Positions 25,865 through 34,041 of a stretch of 64,000 nt of DNA are shown here, piece by piece (the first letter of the stretch is position 1; every line of letters begins with the position of its first letter). The position numbers and the translations under genes were made by a program. This DNA comes from Novosphingobium sp. FSW06-99 (lineage in GTDB: Bacteria; Pseudomonadota; Alphaproteobacteria; Sphingomonadales; Sphingomonadaceae), in contig NZ_KQ954254.1 of NCBI RefSeq assembly GCF_001519065.1, forward strand, positions 324,730-388,729, read 5' to 3'. The notes under the pieces were generated by a model, which saw only the letters and a program-made list of their open reading frames with translations, was not told the DNA's origin and searched no databases.

Positions 25865-26872
25865 ATGAAGGGTAATCAGGAGTATTTAGCTGTCGATCTG
25901 GTTGAGCTTGATCGGGAGAACCCGCGCATTCGCCGCTTCCTGGAGGACTACGAGGGCGAGCTCAATGACGACCGAATCGCGCTTGCGCTCGACGTGGGTG
26001 CCGATACGGGCGAGGACGGCGCGGGCGCCACCTCGCCAGACAAGCTGCGTAACTCGATCCTGGCCAACAAAGGGATCATGCAGCCGATCATCGTGAACCG
26101 CCTCGCCGACGGAAGGCTGGTGCGCATAGAAGGCAACACGCGCCTTTGGATTTATCGTGACTTCAACGCCTCAGGCATTGAGGGCGACTGGTCGTCGATA
26201 CCAGCCATCGTCCATGACGGGCTCGAGGGCTTTGAAGTTGATGCGATCCGCCTTCAGGCGCATCTCGTGGGGCCGAGGGCGTGGGACGCCTACTCGAAGG
26301 CGAAGTACCAGTGGGAGCTGCACTATAAGCACCTGATGCCGCTCGACCGGCTTGTCGACCTTTGCGGCGGCGACCGTCGCGACGTGCAGCGGTCTATCAA
26401 TGCCTACGCCGACATGGAAAACCACTTCCGCAAGCTGTTCGAGCCAGGAGAGGACTACAAGACCGAGCGCTACAGCGGCTTCGTCGAACTTCAGAGCCCC
26501 AAGGTGAAGACAGCTATTCTTAAGGCCGGCTTCAACCTCGACGACTTCGCGGCATGGATTAAGGACGAGCGCATCAAGGGATTGATCAACGTGCGGCAAC
26601 TGCCGCGCGTGCTGGCCGATAAGAAGACACGCGACATCTTCGTCAAGCGCGGCATCAGGGCCGCGCTTGACGCGATCGAGAAGCCCGAGGTAAATTCCAC
26701 CCTGCGCGAGGCGAGCATAGGTCAGCTGGCGCGCGTCCTCAGCGAGAAGCTCGATGCTGTGCAGTGGGCGGATATTAAACGCATGCGGGAAAGCGTTGAG
26801 GACGACACCCTGCGTTATCTATTCGACGCGCAGGACGGGCTGGCGAGTTTCCTGGCGGACTTTGAGAAATAG
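25865..26872 (+). CDS. ParB/Srx-like domain protein 1 (cargo island)
   Basis: A 335-residue protein. The N-terminal part reads like a ParB N-terminal (Srx-fold) domain: LVELDRENPRIRRFLEDY, then ANKGIMQPIIVNRLADG and VRIEGNTRLWIYRDF at about 69-105. The remainder is helical with a possible HTH but without the canonical ParB parS-binding pattern. No ParA is nearby, so partition is unlikely. It is the first gene of the coupled operon 25865-34018; a GGGGGGA ribosome site precedes the ATG. In modification systems such domains act as CTP/ATP-dependent switches or nucleases; which applies here is unknown. Confidence 0.8.
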   Translation: MKGNQEYLAVDLVELDRENPRIRRFLEDYEGELNDDRIALALDVGADTGEDGAGATSPDKLRNSILANKGIMQPIIVNRLADGRLVRIEGNTRLWIYRDFNASGIEGDWSSIPAIVHDGLEGFEVDAIRLQAHLVGPRAWDAYSKAKYQWELHYKHLMPLDRLVDLCGGDRRDVQRSINAYADMENHFRKLFEPGEDYKTERYSGFVELQSPKVKTAILKAGFNLDDFAAWIKDERIKGLINVRQLPRVLADKKTRDIFVKRGIRAALDAIEKPEVNSTLREASIGQLARVLSEKLDAVQWADIKRMRESVEDDTLRYLFDAQDGLASFLADFEK

Positions 26873-27274
26873 GTGTCGGGTGAATCAGCGCTTCACATTC
26901 GGCTCGTCGAGTGCCTTGAACGGCACGTGCACGAACGCCACCCGACCGAGCGCGGGCTGCTGATGCTGTTGGACCACGACAGCTACGGGCGCGACCGGCC
27001 GCACCGCGTAAACGGCTACTGCCCAGATCTGTTTGCGTCGGACCTGCCCGCCACATTCGAGATCCTCGGCGAGGCGAAGACCGGGCCGGATCTCGAGCGT
27101 CCCCGTTCGCACGCCCAGATAGCAGCGTTCCTCGACCACCTGTCGCTGCAGGCCTGCGGCTGGTTCTACCTGTGCGTGCCGCCGCTTTCCGTCGGGCGCG
27201 GTCGCCAGCTCCTCAAGCGTCTCCGCACTCCGTCCCGCGCGCTGGTGAACGTGGAGGTCATTACGCTTGGCTGA
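26873..27274 (+). CDS. Small PD-(D/E)xK nuclease-like protein
   Basis: A 133-residue protein starting with GTG directly after the stop codon of the ParB-like gene. The core YCPDLFASD (D52) followed by FEILGEAK (E67, K69) fits the D...ExK active site of restriction-type nucleases, with a helix (HAQIAAFLDHLSLQA) after it. The size suits a single-domain endonuclease. It overlaps the following SNF2 gene, so the two products are likely partners. Nuclease activity is inferred from the motif only. Confidence 0.65.
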   Translation: MSGESALHIRLVECLERHVHERHPTERGLLMLLDHDSYGRDRPHRVNGYCPDLFASDLPATFEILGEAKTGPDLERPRSHAQIAAFLDHLSLQACGWFYLCVPPLSVGRGRQLLKRLRTPSRALVNVEVITLG

Positions 27275-28757
27275 GGGTCCATTACGCATGCGCCGGGACG
27301 ACCGCCTCAACCTAGCTGCGGTCCACAGTGGCTTTACCTACCAGCTCCAGGCTGTCGAGGCAGTCAAGGACATGGAGTATGCCGCCCTCTTTCACGAGCA
27401 GGGCCTAGGCAAGACCAAGATCGGCATCGACCTGGCTCTTGGATGGCTGAAGGAGGACGTCATCGACACCATCCTGTTCGTCACCAAGCGCGGCCTTATC
27501 GCCAACTGGTCGGAGGAGATGCAGGCGCACTCACACCTCAGGCCCCGCATTCTGGACCAAAACCACTCGTCGAACTTCTTCGCGCTGAACAAGTCGCTTC
27601 CGGTCCTGCTGACGCACTACGAGGTGTTGAAGTCGGAGGAGAGGCGGCTGGCGTTGTATCTCCGGACCCGCCGTGTGGGCGTGATCCTTGACGAGGCGCA
27701 CAAGATCAAGAATCCCGACACCGACATCGCGAAGGCGCTGCACCGGCTAGGTCCCTCGTTCGTCCGTCGCGTGATCATGACAGGCACGCCGGTCGCCAAC
27801 CGACCCTACGACATCTGGTCGCAGATATACTTCCTCGACCACGGCGAGGCGCTCGGCGGCGACTTCGAGGAGTTCAAAGCGGACCTCGACCTCACCAATG
27901 ACCTATGGAAGGACGAGGGCCGACGTGATGCGTTTGCGCGAGCGGCCGGCGCCGTGTTTGGCAGAATCTCGTCATTCTCCGTCCGGGAGACCAAGGCTAG
28001 TGCCGGGATCGAGCTGCCCGAGAAGGTGATCGAGAACGTTCCGGTCGAGCTCGCACCGCGCCAGCGCGAGATCTACGACGAAATCGCGAAGTCCCTTCGG
28101 ACAGAGGTCGTGGTCGACGGTCGCCTTGTGGAGGACGACGCGGAGTCGATCCTTAAGCGCCTGCTGAGACTCGTGCAGGTCGCGTCCAATCCGCGGCTGA
28201 TCGACGAATCCTACGACGAGACCCCTGGGAAGCTACCCGTGCTGGAGCGGCTCCTCGAGCGTGCTGTCCAGGTTGAGGACGGGAAGGCCATCGTCTGGAC
28301 CAACTTCATCGAGAACGCCGACTGGCTGCAGCGCAAGCTCGACCGCTACTCGCCCGTGAAGGTGCACGGAAAGGTCGAGATGGAGGATCGCAACGCGGCG
28401 ATAGCCCGCTTCAAGGGTGATCTGGCGTGCCGCGTCCTCATCGCGACGCCTGGTTCCGCGAAGGAGGGACTGACGTTGACAGTCGCGAACCACGCCATCT
28501 TCTACGATCGCGGCTTCAGCCTCGACGACTACCTCCAAGCGCAGGACAGGATCCACCGGATCTCGCAGCAGCGGACCTGCTACGTCTGGAACCTCGTCGG
28601 CGAACGCACCGTCGACGAATGGGTGGACGCGCTGCTGGGCGCCAAGCGTCTAGCGGCGCAGCTGGTGCAAGCGGACGTTGATCAGGCCCATTACGACGCG
28701 GCGGCCGATTACGACTTCGGCCGGATCGTTCAGCAGGTGCTTGGGGGACAGCATTGA
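27267..28757 (+). CDS. SNF2-family DNA translocase/helicase
   Basis: A 496-residue superfamily 2 ATPase: Walker A HEQGLGKTKIG (about 43-53), DEAH box ILDEAHKIKNP (142-145), IMTGTPVANRPYD, motif V region ATPGSAKEGLTLTVANH, and motif VI QAQDRIHRISQQR (about 425-437). SNF2 proteins translocate on duplex DNA; in BREX-, DISARM- and Dpd-type systems they couple DNA sensing to modification or cleavage. The start is TTG 27267 (GGAGG 9 bases upstream) or ATG 27288. Overlaps link it to both neighbours. Confidence 0.92.
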   Translation: MAEGPLRMRRDDRLNLAAVHSGFTYQLQAVEAVKDMEYAALFHEQGLGKTKIGIDLALGWLKEDVIDTILFVTKRGLIANWSEEMQAHSHLRPRILDQNHSSNFFALNKSLPVLLTHYEVLKSEERRLALYLRTRRVGVILDEAHKIKNPDTDIAKALHRLGPSFVRRVIMTGTPVANRPYDIWSQIYFLDHGEALGGDFEEFKADLDLTNDLWKDEGRRDAFARAAGAVFGRISSFSVRETKASAGIELPEKVIENVPVELAPRQREIYDEIAKSLRTEVVVDGRLVEDDAESILKRLLRLVQVASNPRLIDESYDETPGKLPVLERLLERAVQVEDGKAIVWTNFIENADWLQRKLDRYSPVKVHGKVEMEDRNAAIARFKGDLACRVLIATPGSAKEGLTLTVANHAIFYDRGFSLDDYLQAQDRIHRISQQRTCYVWNLVGERTVDEWVDALLGAKRLAAQLVQADVDQAHYDAAADYDFGRIVQQVLGGQH

Positions 28758-29770
28758 TGGGGACTGACGGCTTTGCCGGGATGATGCGGCTGCGCGGGAT
28801 GGAGGTGCCGACGGTCACGCGCGAGGTCCCTGTCCGGGAACTGACCTTTTATCCCGAGAACCCCCGCATCTACTCGATCGTCTACGCCGACGGGCAGAAG
28901 CCGTCCCAAGCCGATATCCTGACGCGATTGCAGGCGCTCGAGCACGTGCGCCAGCTCGTCCAGGACATACGCGCGAACGGCGGGCTCATCGATCCGCTGA
29001 TCGTGCGCCAGGGTGACATGGTCGTTCTGGAGGGCAACAGCCGCCTAGCCGCCTATCGCCACCTCGCGAAGGAGGACCCGATCAAGTGGGCGGAAGCGAC
29101 CTGCACCCTCCTCCCTGCGGACATCGACGAGAACCTCGTGTTCGCCCTGCTCGCTCAATACCATGTGAAGGGGAAGAAGGACTGGGCACCATACGAGAAG
29201 GCGGGGTTCATCTACCGGCGCTTCAAGCAGCAGAACGTCGACCTGCAGGTCGCCGCGCCGGAGCTCGGGATCACGCGCGAGGAGGCCAAGCATCTCATCG
29301 CGGTCTATGAGTACATGATCGGCAGCGATGACCAGGACCCCGCACACTGGAGCTACTATGACGAGTTCCTGAAGTCCCGTAAGATCAAGAAGGCGCGTGA
29401 CGAGGTAGCCGGCTTCGATGAGTTCGTTGTCCGTGAGATCAAGTCGGGTCGCATGGGCAAGGCGATGGACCTTCGTGACAAGCTCCCCGTAATCTGCGCC
29501 GGGCAGCCCAAGATCCTCAAGCGCTACATTTCCGGCGCATACGATCTCACCGAAGCCTACTCGCACGCGGTGACCGCAGGCGGCGAGCACCACGCGCTCA
29601 ACCGGCTGAAGCGCTTCCGCAAATGGCTCGCGGATACGGAGACCGAGGACGACCTCCTTGAGGCGCCTAAGGCAATTCGCGACAGCATGCAGTACGAGCT
29701 TAAGGAGATCGAGCGAAAAACAAAGAAACTCAAGGAGCTGATCGAAAAGAAAAAGTTCGACATCGAATGA
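28757..29770 (+). CDS. ParB/Srx-like domain protein 2 (cargo island)
   Basis: A 337-residue protein whose ATG overlaps the SNF2 stop codon (TGATG). It contains a ParB-type N-terminal domain: ELTFYPENPRIYSIVYAD, then IRANGGLIDPLIVRQGD and VVLEGNSRLAAYRHLAKED. The C-terminus is a basic coiled coil (ELKEIERKTKKLKELIEKKK). It shares the EGN(T/S)RL signature with ParB-like protein 1 but is otherwise divergent, so the operon holds two different Srx-fold proteins. The coiled coil suggests dimerisation. Role unknown. Confidence 0.8.
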   Translation: MGTDGFAGMMRLRGMEVPTVTREVPVRELTFYPENPRIYSIVYADGQKPSQADILTRLQALEHVRQLVQDIRANGGLIDPLIVRQGDMVVLEGNSRLAAYRHLAKEDPIKWAEATCTLLPADIDENLVFALLAQYHVKGKKDWAPYEKAGFIYRRFKQQNVDLQVAAPELGITREEAKHLIAVYEYMIGSDDQDPAHWSYYDEFLKSRKIKKARDEVAGFDEFVVREIKSGRMGKAMDLRDKLPVICAGQPKILKRYISGAYDLTEAYSHAVTAGGEHHALNRLKRFRKWLADTETEDDLLEAPKAIRDSMQYELKEIERKTKKLKELIEKKKFDIE

Positions 29771-29869
29771 GGCGCTTGCGGCCAGCCGTGCATCGGTCGG
29801 GATCGACAGAGGCGTTCGCCATTGCTATTTGCATTCCTGTGCTGCAGTTTCGGCAGTATGGGGGTGCGG

Positions 29870-30880
29870 ATGATTCACGAGACCACATTACCGTGCATGC
29901 GCGGACGCTCGCTTGACCGAACGGTCCTGCTAGGGTTTGCGACAGCGCGCGCTTTGCACTCGGCGAGCTTTGCAGACGTCCTCGACGAGGCTTCTGGGCG
30001 CGGCTATCAGCGTCGGCTCAACTCGCGCCACAGTCTCGACTTCCGGCGCTATGTGCAGGGTCCGGGCAGCGCCACCATACCGCTCACCTTCAACCTCCGC
30101 GGTAAGGACGGTGACGGCTGGCGCGTAGAGGCGCGCGACGGCTCGACGCTGTTGCATCTTCATGATGGCGCCCGGCCACTAGCGCAGGTCGACTGCCAGC
30201 ACCGCCTCGGACATCTCTCCGACCTAGAAGTCGAGCTGCCATTCATGACTTTCATCGGCCTGTCCGAGCGCGAGGAAATGGAAATCTTCGGCGTCATCAA
30301 TGGCAAGGCTAAGGGGCTGTCCAACAGCCTGCTTGACTTCCACGATGCTCAACTGTGCTCGGATATCGCCAGCGAACGGCCCGAGCTCTTGGTTGCCCTG
30401 CACCTCAAGAACGAGCCGAGCTCGCCTTGGTACAACCGGCTTGATCTGGGCGGGAACCAGGTGTCCGGACTTGAGCGCCGCGCCTCTTTGCGAACGATGC
30501 AAAAGGCTTGCCGTATACTTACCAAGCGACTTAAACCCGCGGCTGCGGATGAGGTGGCCCGCATCGCGCACGACTTTTGGCGCGCAGTCGCGCTCGTGAT
30601 GCCCGACGCCTTTTCGAAGCCTCGCAGGAGTCTCGTGACGAAGGGCATCGGCGTCTACGCCCTTTCTGAGCTGGCAGCCGATTTCGTTCAAGAGGCTCCC
30701 GCTGGCACAAGGTGCGACGTGGCCTACTTCACAGCGATTATAGGCGATCTCGCCCCCCTTCTCGACTGGAGCAACGACGGGCCGCTCGGGGGTTTGGGTG
30801 GCGAGGGCGGCGCAACCCGTGCCGCCGACATCCTGCGCCAGCTCCACCGCCGTCCTCGTCTGGCGGTGGCCAATGGCTGA
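29870..30880 (+). CDS. DGQHR-domain (DndB-like) protein
   Basis: A 336-residue protein with the DGQHR-family signature in the form QVDCQHRLGHL (residues 106-116; Gly changed to Cys), followed by LPFMTFIGLSEREEMEIFGV and INGKAKGLSNSLLDFHD, all typical of DndB-like proteins. DndB regulates phosphorothioation in Dnd systems, and related proteins occur in other DNA-modification loci. The ATG at 29870 follows a GGGGG; ATG 29858 is an alternative. It overlaps the radical SAM gene by 8 bases. No dndA/C/D/E gene accompanies it. Confidence 0.8.
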   Translation: MIHETTLPCMRGRSLDRTVLLGFATARALHSASFADVLDEASGRGYQRRLNSRHSLDFRRYVQGPGSATIPLTFNLRGKDGDGWRVEARDGSTLLHLHDGARPLAQVDCQHRLGHLSDLEVELPFMTFIGLSEREEMEIFGVINGKAKGLSNSLLDFHDAQLCSDIASERPELLVALHLKNEPSSPWYNRLDLGGNQVSGLERRASLRTMQKACRILTKRLKPAAADEVARIAHDFWRAVALVMPDAFSKPRRSLVTKGIGVYALSELAADFVQEAPAGTRCDVAYFTAIIGDLAPLLDWSNDGPLGGLGGEGGATRAADILRQLHRRPRLAVANG

Positions 30881-32489
30881 TCGAAATATCCTCCTCATTG
30901 AGCCCGACTACAAGAATAAGTATCCCCCGCTAGGTCTGATGAAGATCGCGCAGTATCACGGGCCAAACGGCAAGCGGGACAATGTGCGCTTCGTAAAGGG
31001 GCGCGACCGGTCGGCGCTGAACCAGGCGTGGGACCGCATCTACGTTACGACGCTGTTCTCGTTCGAGTATCCGAAGATCGCGGAGACGATCGATTTCGCC
31101 CTGCAGGTCGCGAACGGACAAGCGGACAAGGTTTTCGTCGGCGGCATCGCCGCGTCGCTGATGCACCAGCGCTTCCTAGACGAGCGCCGCTGGCATGGCG
31201 TGCGCTTCATCAAGGGTCTCCTGACGGCACCGCCGGCCCAGTCGCTACAGCTGGACGATTTCGCCGAGGAACTCTATTCCGATGACCTGTCGGGTAAGCC
31301 AATCGAGGATTTGATCCCGGACTACTCCATCCTCGACCAAGTCGAGTATCGCTACCCTGTCCGCGACGCCTACTTCGCCTACACCTCGCGCGGCTGCATC
31401 AGGAAATGCCATTTCTGCGGCGTGCCCAAGCTCGAGGGGATGCAGAGGGACACGGACTCTCTTACCGCTACGGTGCGCGCCATCGACGAACTCTACGGCC
31501 CGCGCAAGGACCTCATTTTGATGGACAACAACGTGGTGGCGTCACCGCGTTTCAAGGAGATCATTGCCGAGATCCGCGACCTAGGCTTCACGCCTGGCGC
31601 GAAGCTTCTACGTCCCGGCACGCGGGTTCCGGTCCAGCGCCGCGTCGATTTTAATCAGGGGGTCGATGCGCGGATCTTATGCAAAGATAAGATGTATCTC
31701 CGCGAGCTTTCGTCGATCGCATTGCGCCCGCTAAGGATTGCCTTCGACCACCTCGGCGTCCGCAAGCCGTATGAGCAGGCGGTAAGGTATGCGCACGAGT
31801 TCGGACTGCATGAGCTGTCCAACTACATGCTCTACAACTTCCACGACGGTCCTGACGACCTGTTCGAGCGGATGCGCCTCAACGTCACGCTAAACGAGGA
31901 GCTCGGGATCCGCATCTGGTCGTTCCCGATGCGCTTCCAGCCGACGGACCGCCCGGACCGCGGACATATCGGAGACAAGTGGACGCGGTTCCAGCTCCGG
32001 TCGATGCAGATCATCCTGCAGGCGACCCACGGCGTTGTCAGCGGCGAGCCGGAATTTTTCAAACGCGCTTTCGGTGACACGTTCGCCGACTACGAGCGGA
32101 TACTTGCGATGCCGCACGACATCATCTTCAACCGCGAGTATTACGAAAACGGCCCCGGTCGGGCTGAATTCACCGACTTCCAGCGGGCGTTCAACCGCCT
32201 TTCGGAGACCGACCGCGCCGAACTTCTTGGTCTCCTGTCATCGCGGGACCCGCGGCATTTCCATACGCTCCGAGACGATGCCGATTCCGACGCCTTGCGC
32301 GCCGTCCTGCCGTTCTACGTGCCGCGGCCGAAGGAGGAGTGGCTGACAGTCTGGCAGAGCAAGCGGGACGCCGTCTCGGCCGAGGTCAACAGCGGCTTGG
32401 CCGAGGAAGAGCGGGTCGAGGATGCAGGGCTCGACTACGAGGACACCTCCGAGACACCTGACGCAGTGATGGCCCCGATTGCTGCTTGA
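30873..32489 (+). CDS. Radical SAM protein with B12-binding-like N-terminal domain
   Basis: A 538-residue protein. The N-terminus (NILLIEPDYKNKYPPLGLMK) and VFVGGIAASLM look like the Rossmann-type cobalamin-binding domain of class B radical SAM enzymes. The 4Fe-4S cluster motif CxxxCxxC is exact: SRGCIRKCHFCGVP (C175, C179, C182). The TIM-barrel continues with LILMDNNVVASPRF and NFHDGPDDLFERM. An Asp/Glu-rich tail of about 60 residues ends it. Within an operon of DNA-processing proteins, a radical modification of DNA bases is an attractive inference, but the substrate could also be RNA or protein. Confidence 0.85.
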   Translation: MADRNILLIEPDYKNKYPPLGLMKIAQYHGPNGKRDNVRFVKGRDRSALNQAWDRIYVTTLFSFEYPKIAETIDFALQVANGQADKVFVGGIAASLMHQRFLDERRWHGVRFIKGLLTAPPAQSLQLDDFAEELYSDDLSGKPIEDLIPDYSILDQVEYRYPVRDAYFAYTSRGCIRKCHFCGVPKLEGMQRDTDSLTATVRAIDELYGPRKDLILMDNNVVASPRFKEIIAEIRDLGFTPGAKLLRPGTRVPVQRRVDFNQGVDARILCKDKMYLRELSSIALRPLRIAFDHLGVRKPYEQAVRYAHEFGLHELSNYMLYNFHDGPDDLFERMRLNVTLNEELGIRIWSFPMRFQPTDRPDRGHIGDKWTRFQLRSMQIILQATHGVVSGEPEFFKRAFGDTFADYERILAMPHDIIFNREYYENGPGRAEFTDFQRAFNRLSETDRAELLGLLSSRDPRHFHTLRDDADSDALRAVLPFYVPRPKEEWLTVWQSKRDAVSAEVNSGLAEEERVEDAGLDYEDTSETPDAVMAPIAA

Positions 32490-32491
32490 GA

Positions 32492-34018
32492 ATGAGTAAG
32501 ATGGCACCACACGAAAACCCGACCGCCAGCGACGTCCGCGTGGGCAAGGACCTACTCGAGCTCGTCTCGTCGGCGATGTATGTCGAGCCGTTGACTGCCT
32601 ATCGCGAGTACCTGCAGAACGCGGCGGACTCGATTGACGAGGCGCGACGAGTCGGGCTGCTCGGCGCGGGTGAACCCGGCCGTGTAAACATTTTCCTCGA
32701 TCAGGCGGCGCGTGTCGCCCGCATACGCGATAACGGTGCCTCGATTCCGGCGGAGGAGGTCGTCGGCCGGCTGCTCGCTCTCGGCGGCAGCAGCAAGCGT
32801 GGCACCGATGCCCGCGGTTTTCGGGGCGTTGGCCGGCTCGCCGCTCTTGGATATGCCCAGTATCTCACTTTCCGCGCTCGCGCCCAGGGCGAGGATACCA
32901 TCACCGAAATCACATGGGATGGTCGCCGTCTGCGCTCTGCTCTCGCCGACGCTGGTTCCGGCGACCTCGCGTCGGTAGTCGCAGCGGTCGTCGATGTGCG
33001 TACTCTTCCGGCCGGGGACGAGGAGCTGCGGTTCTTCGAGGTCGAGATCGGACGGATCGTTCGCCAGCGCGGCGACCGGCTCCTCGATCCGTCGGCTGTC
33101 GAGGGCTACTTGGCCCAGATCGCGCCGGTGCCGTTCGCAGACGAGTTTCATCATGGCGCCGCCATCGCAGACGCTATCCGTGCGGCCGGTCCGCTCGGGG
33201 AGCTGGAGGTCACGGTCGACGGGGGCGCGCCGATAAAGCGTCCGCACCGGGACGCCATTCCGCTCGGGGGCAGCGTATCCACGATTCACGAACTCACCCT
33301 GTTTGAGGTGCCTGGGATGGACGGCGGCTTGGCAGCCGTCGCCTGGTTTGCGCACCACGACTACAAGGGTGCCATTCCTTCGGGGGCGCTTGTGAAGGGA
33401 GTCCGTGTCCGGGTCGGCAACATTCAGATCGGTGATCAAGCCATCCTGGAGCAGATTTTCCCAGAAAGCCGCTTCAATTCGTGGACGATCGGCGAGGTGC
33501 ATGTTCTCGACCGCCGTATCGTGCCAAACGGTCGTCGTGATCAGTTCGAAGCTAATGCCCACTACGCAAATCTGGTGAATCAACTCTCGCCGGTCGGTCG
33601 TGACGTCGCAAGACGTTGCCGCACGAGTTCGAACCTTCGGTCCAAGTTGCGGGACTTTGAACTTGCAGTCGGGGACGCACAGGGGCGGATCGCCATCATC
33701 GGACAGGGGGCCATGTCGGCTGGCGCTCACGCCGCGGAGATCGGCCGGGTGCATCAATCCGTCCTGCGCATGCGCAAAGCGATGGAGGCCGACGGAATTG
33801 AGGAAACCGTTCGCGATAGCATGGCAAGCAGGATCGCGGCCGTCGAGGCGGAACTCGATCGGGTTACCGTGGGCGTTACTACCGATCCACTCGATGTCAT
33901 TGCCGAGGGCGAGCGCGATACCTACCGGCAGGTCTTTAACCTGATCTACGAGTGTTCTGCGAACCGGGTGGCCGCTAAGTCTCTTGTCGACAAAATTATA
34001 CAGCGGCTCGCCGCTTAG
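32492..34018 (+). CDS. GHKL/Hsp90-like ATPase, plus-strand copy
   Basis: A 508-residue protein with a clear N-terminal GHKL ATPase fold: N-box YREYLQNAADSIDEARR (E39, N43), G1 box RIRDNGASIP (D80, G82), and G2 box GFRGVGRLAALGY (109-121). The middle part resembles Hsp90/MutL S5-like folds. ATP-driven clamping around a partner or DNA is the family's usual behaviour. It is the last gene of the plus-strand operon, starting 2 bases after the radical SAM stop. A second, minus-strand GHKL gene converges on it with a 23-base gap. Confidence 0.87.
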   Translation: MSKMAPHENPTASDVRVGKDLLELVSSAMYVEPLTAYREYLQNAADSIDEARRVGLLGAGEPGRVNIFLDQAARVARIRDNGASIPAEEVVGRLLALGGSSKRGTDARGFRGVGRLAALGYAQYLTFRARAQGEDTITEITWDGRRLRSALADAGSGDLASVVAAVVDVRTLPAGDEELRFFEVEIGRIVRQRGDRLLDPSAVEGYLAQIAPVPFADEFHHGAAIADAIRAAGPLGELEVTVDGGAPIKRPHRDAIPLGGSVSTIHELTLFEVPGMDGGLAAVAWFAHHDYKGAIPSGALVKGVRVRVGNIQIGDQAILEQIFPESRFNSWTIGEVHVLDRRIVPNGRRDQFEANAHYANLVNQLSPVGRDVARRCRTSSNLRSKLRDFELAVGDAQGRIAIIGQGAMSAGAHAAEIGRVHQSVLRMRKAMEADGIEETVRDSMASRIAAVEAELDRVTVGVTTDPLDVIAEGERDTYRQVFNLIYECSANRVAAKSLVDKIIQRLAA

Positions 34019-34041
34019 TTGCGGCAGCCCGCCGCGGCAGG

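Noticed and set aside
25865..29770. Plasmid partition locus based on ParB-like proteins
   Set aside because: No ParA gene and no iterated parS-like sites; the proteins are embedded with SNF2 and nuclease genes.
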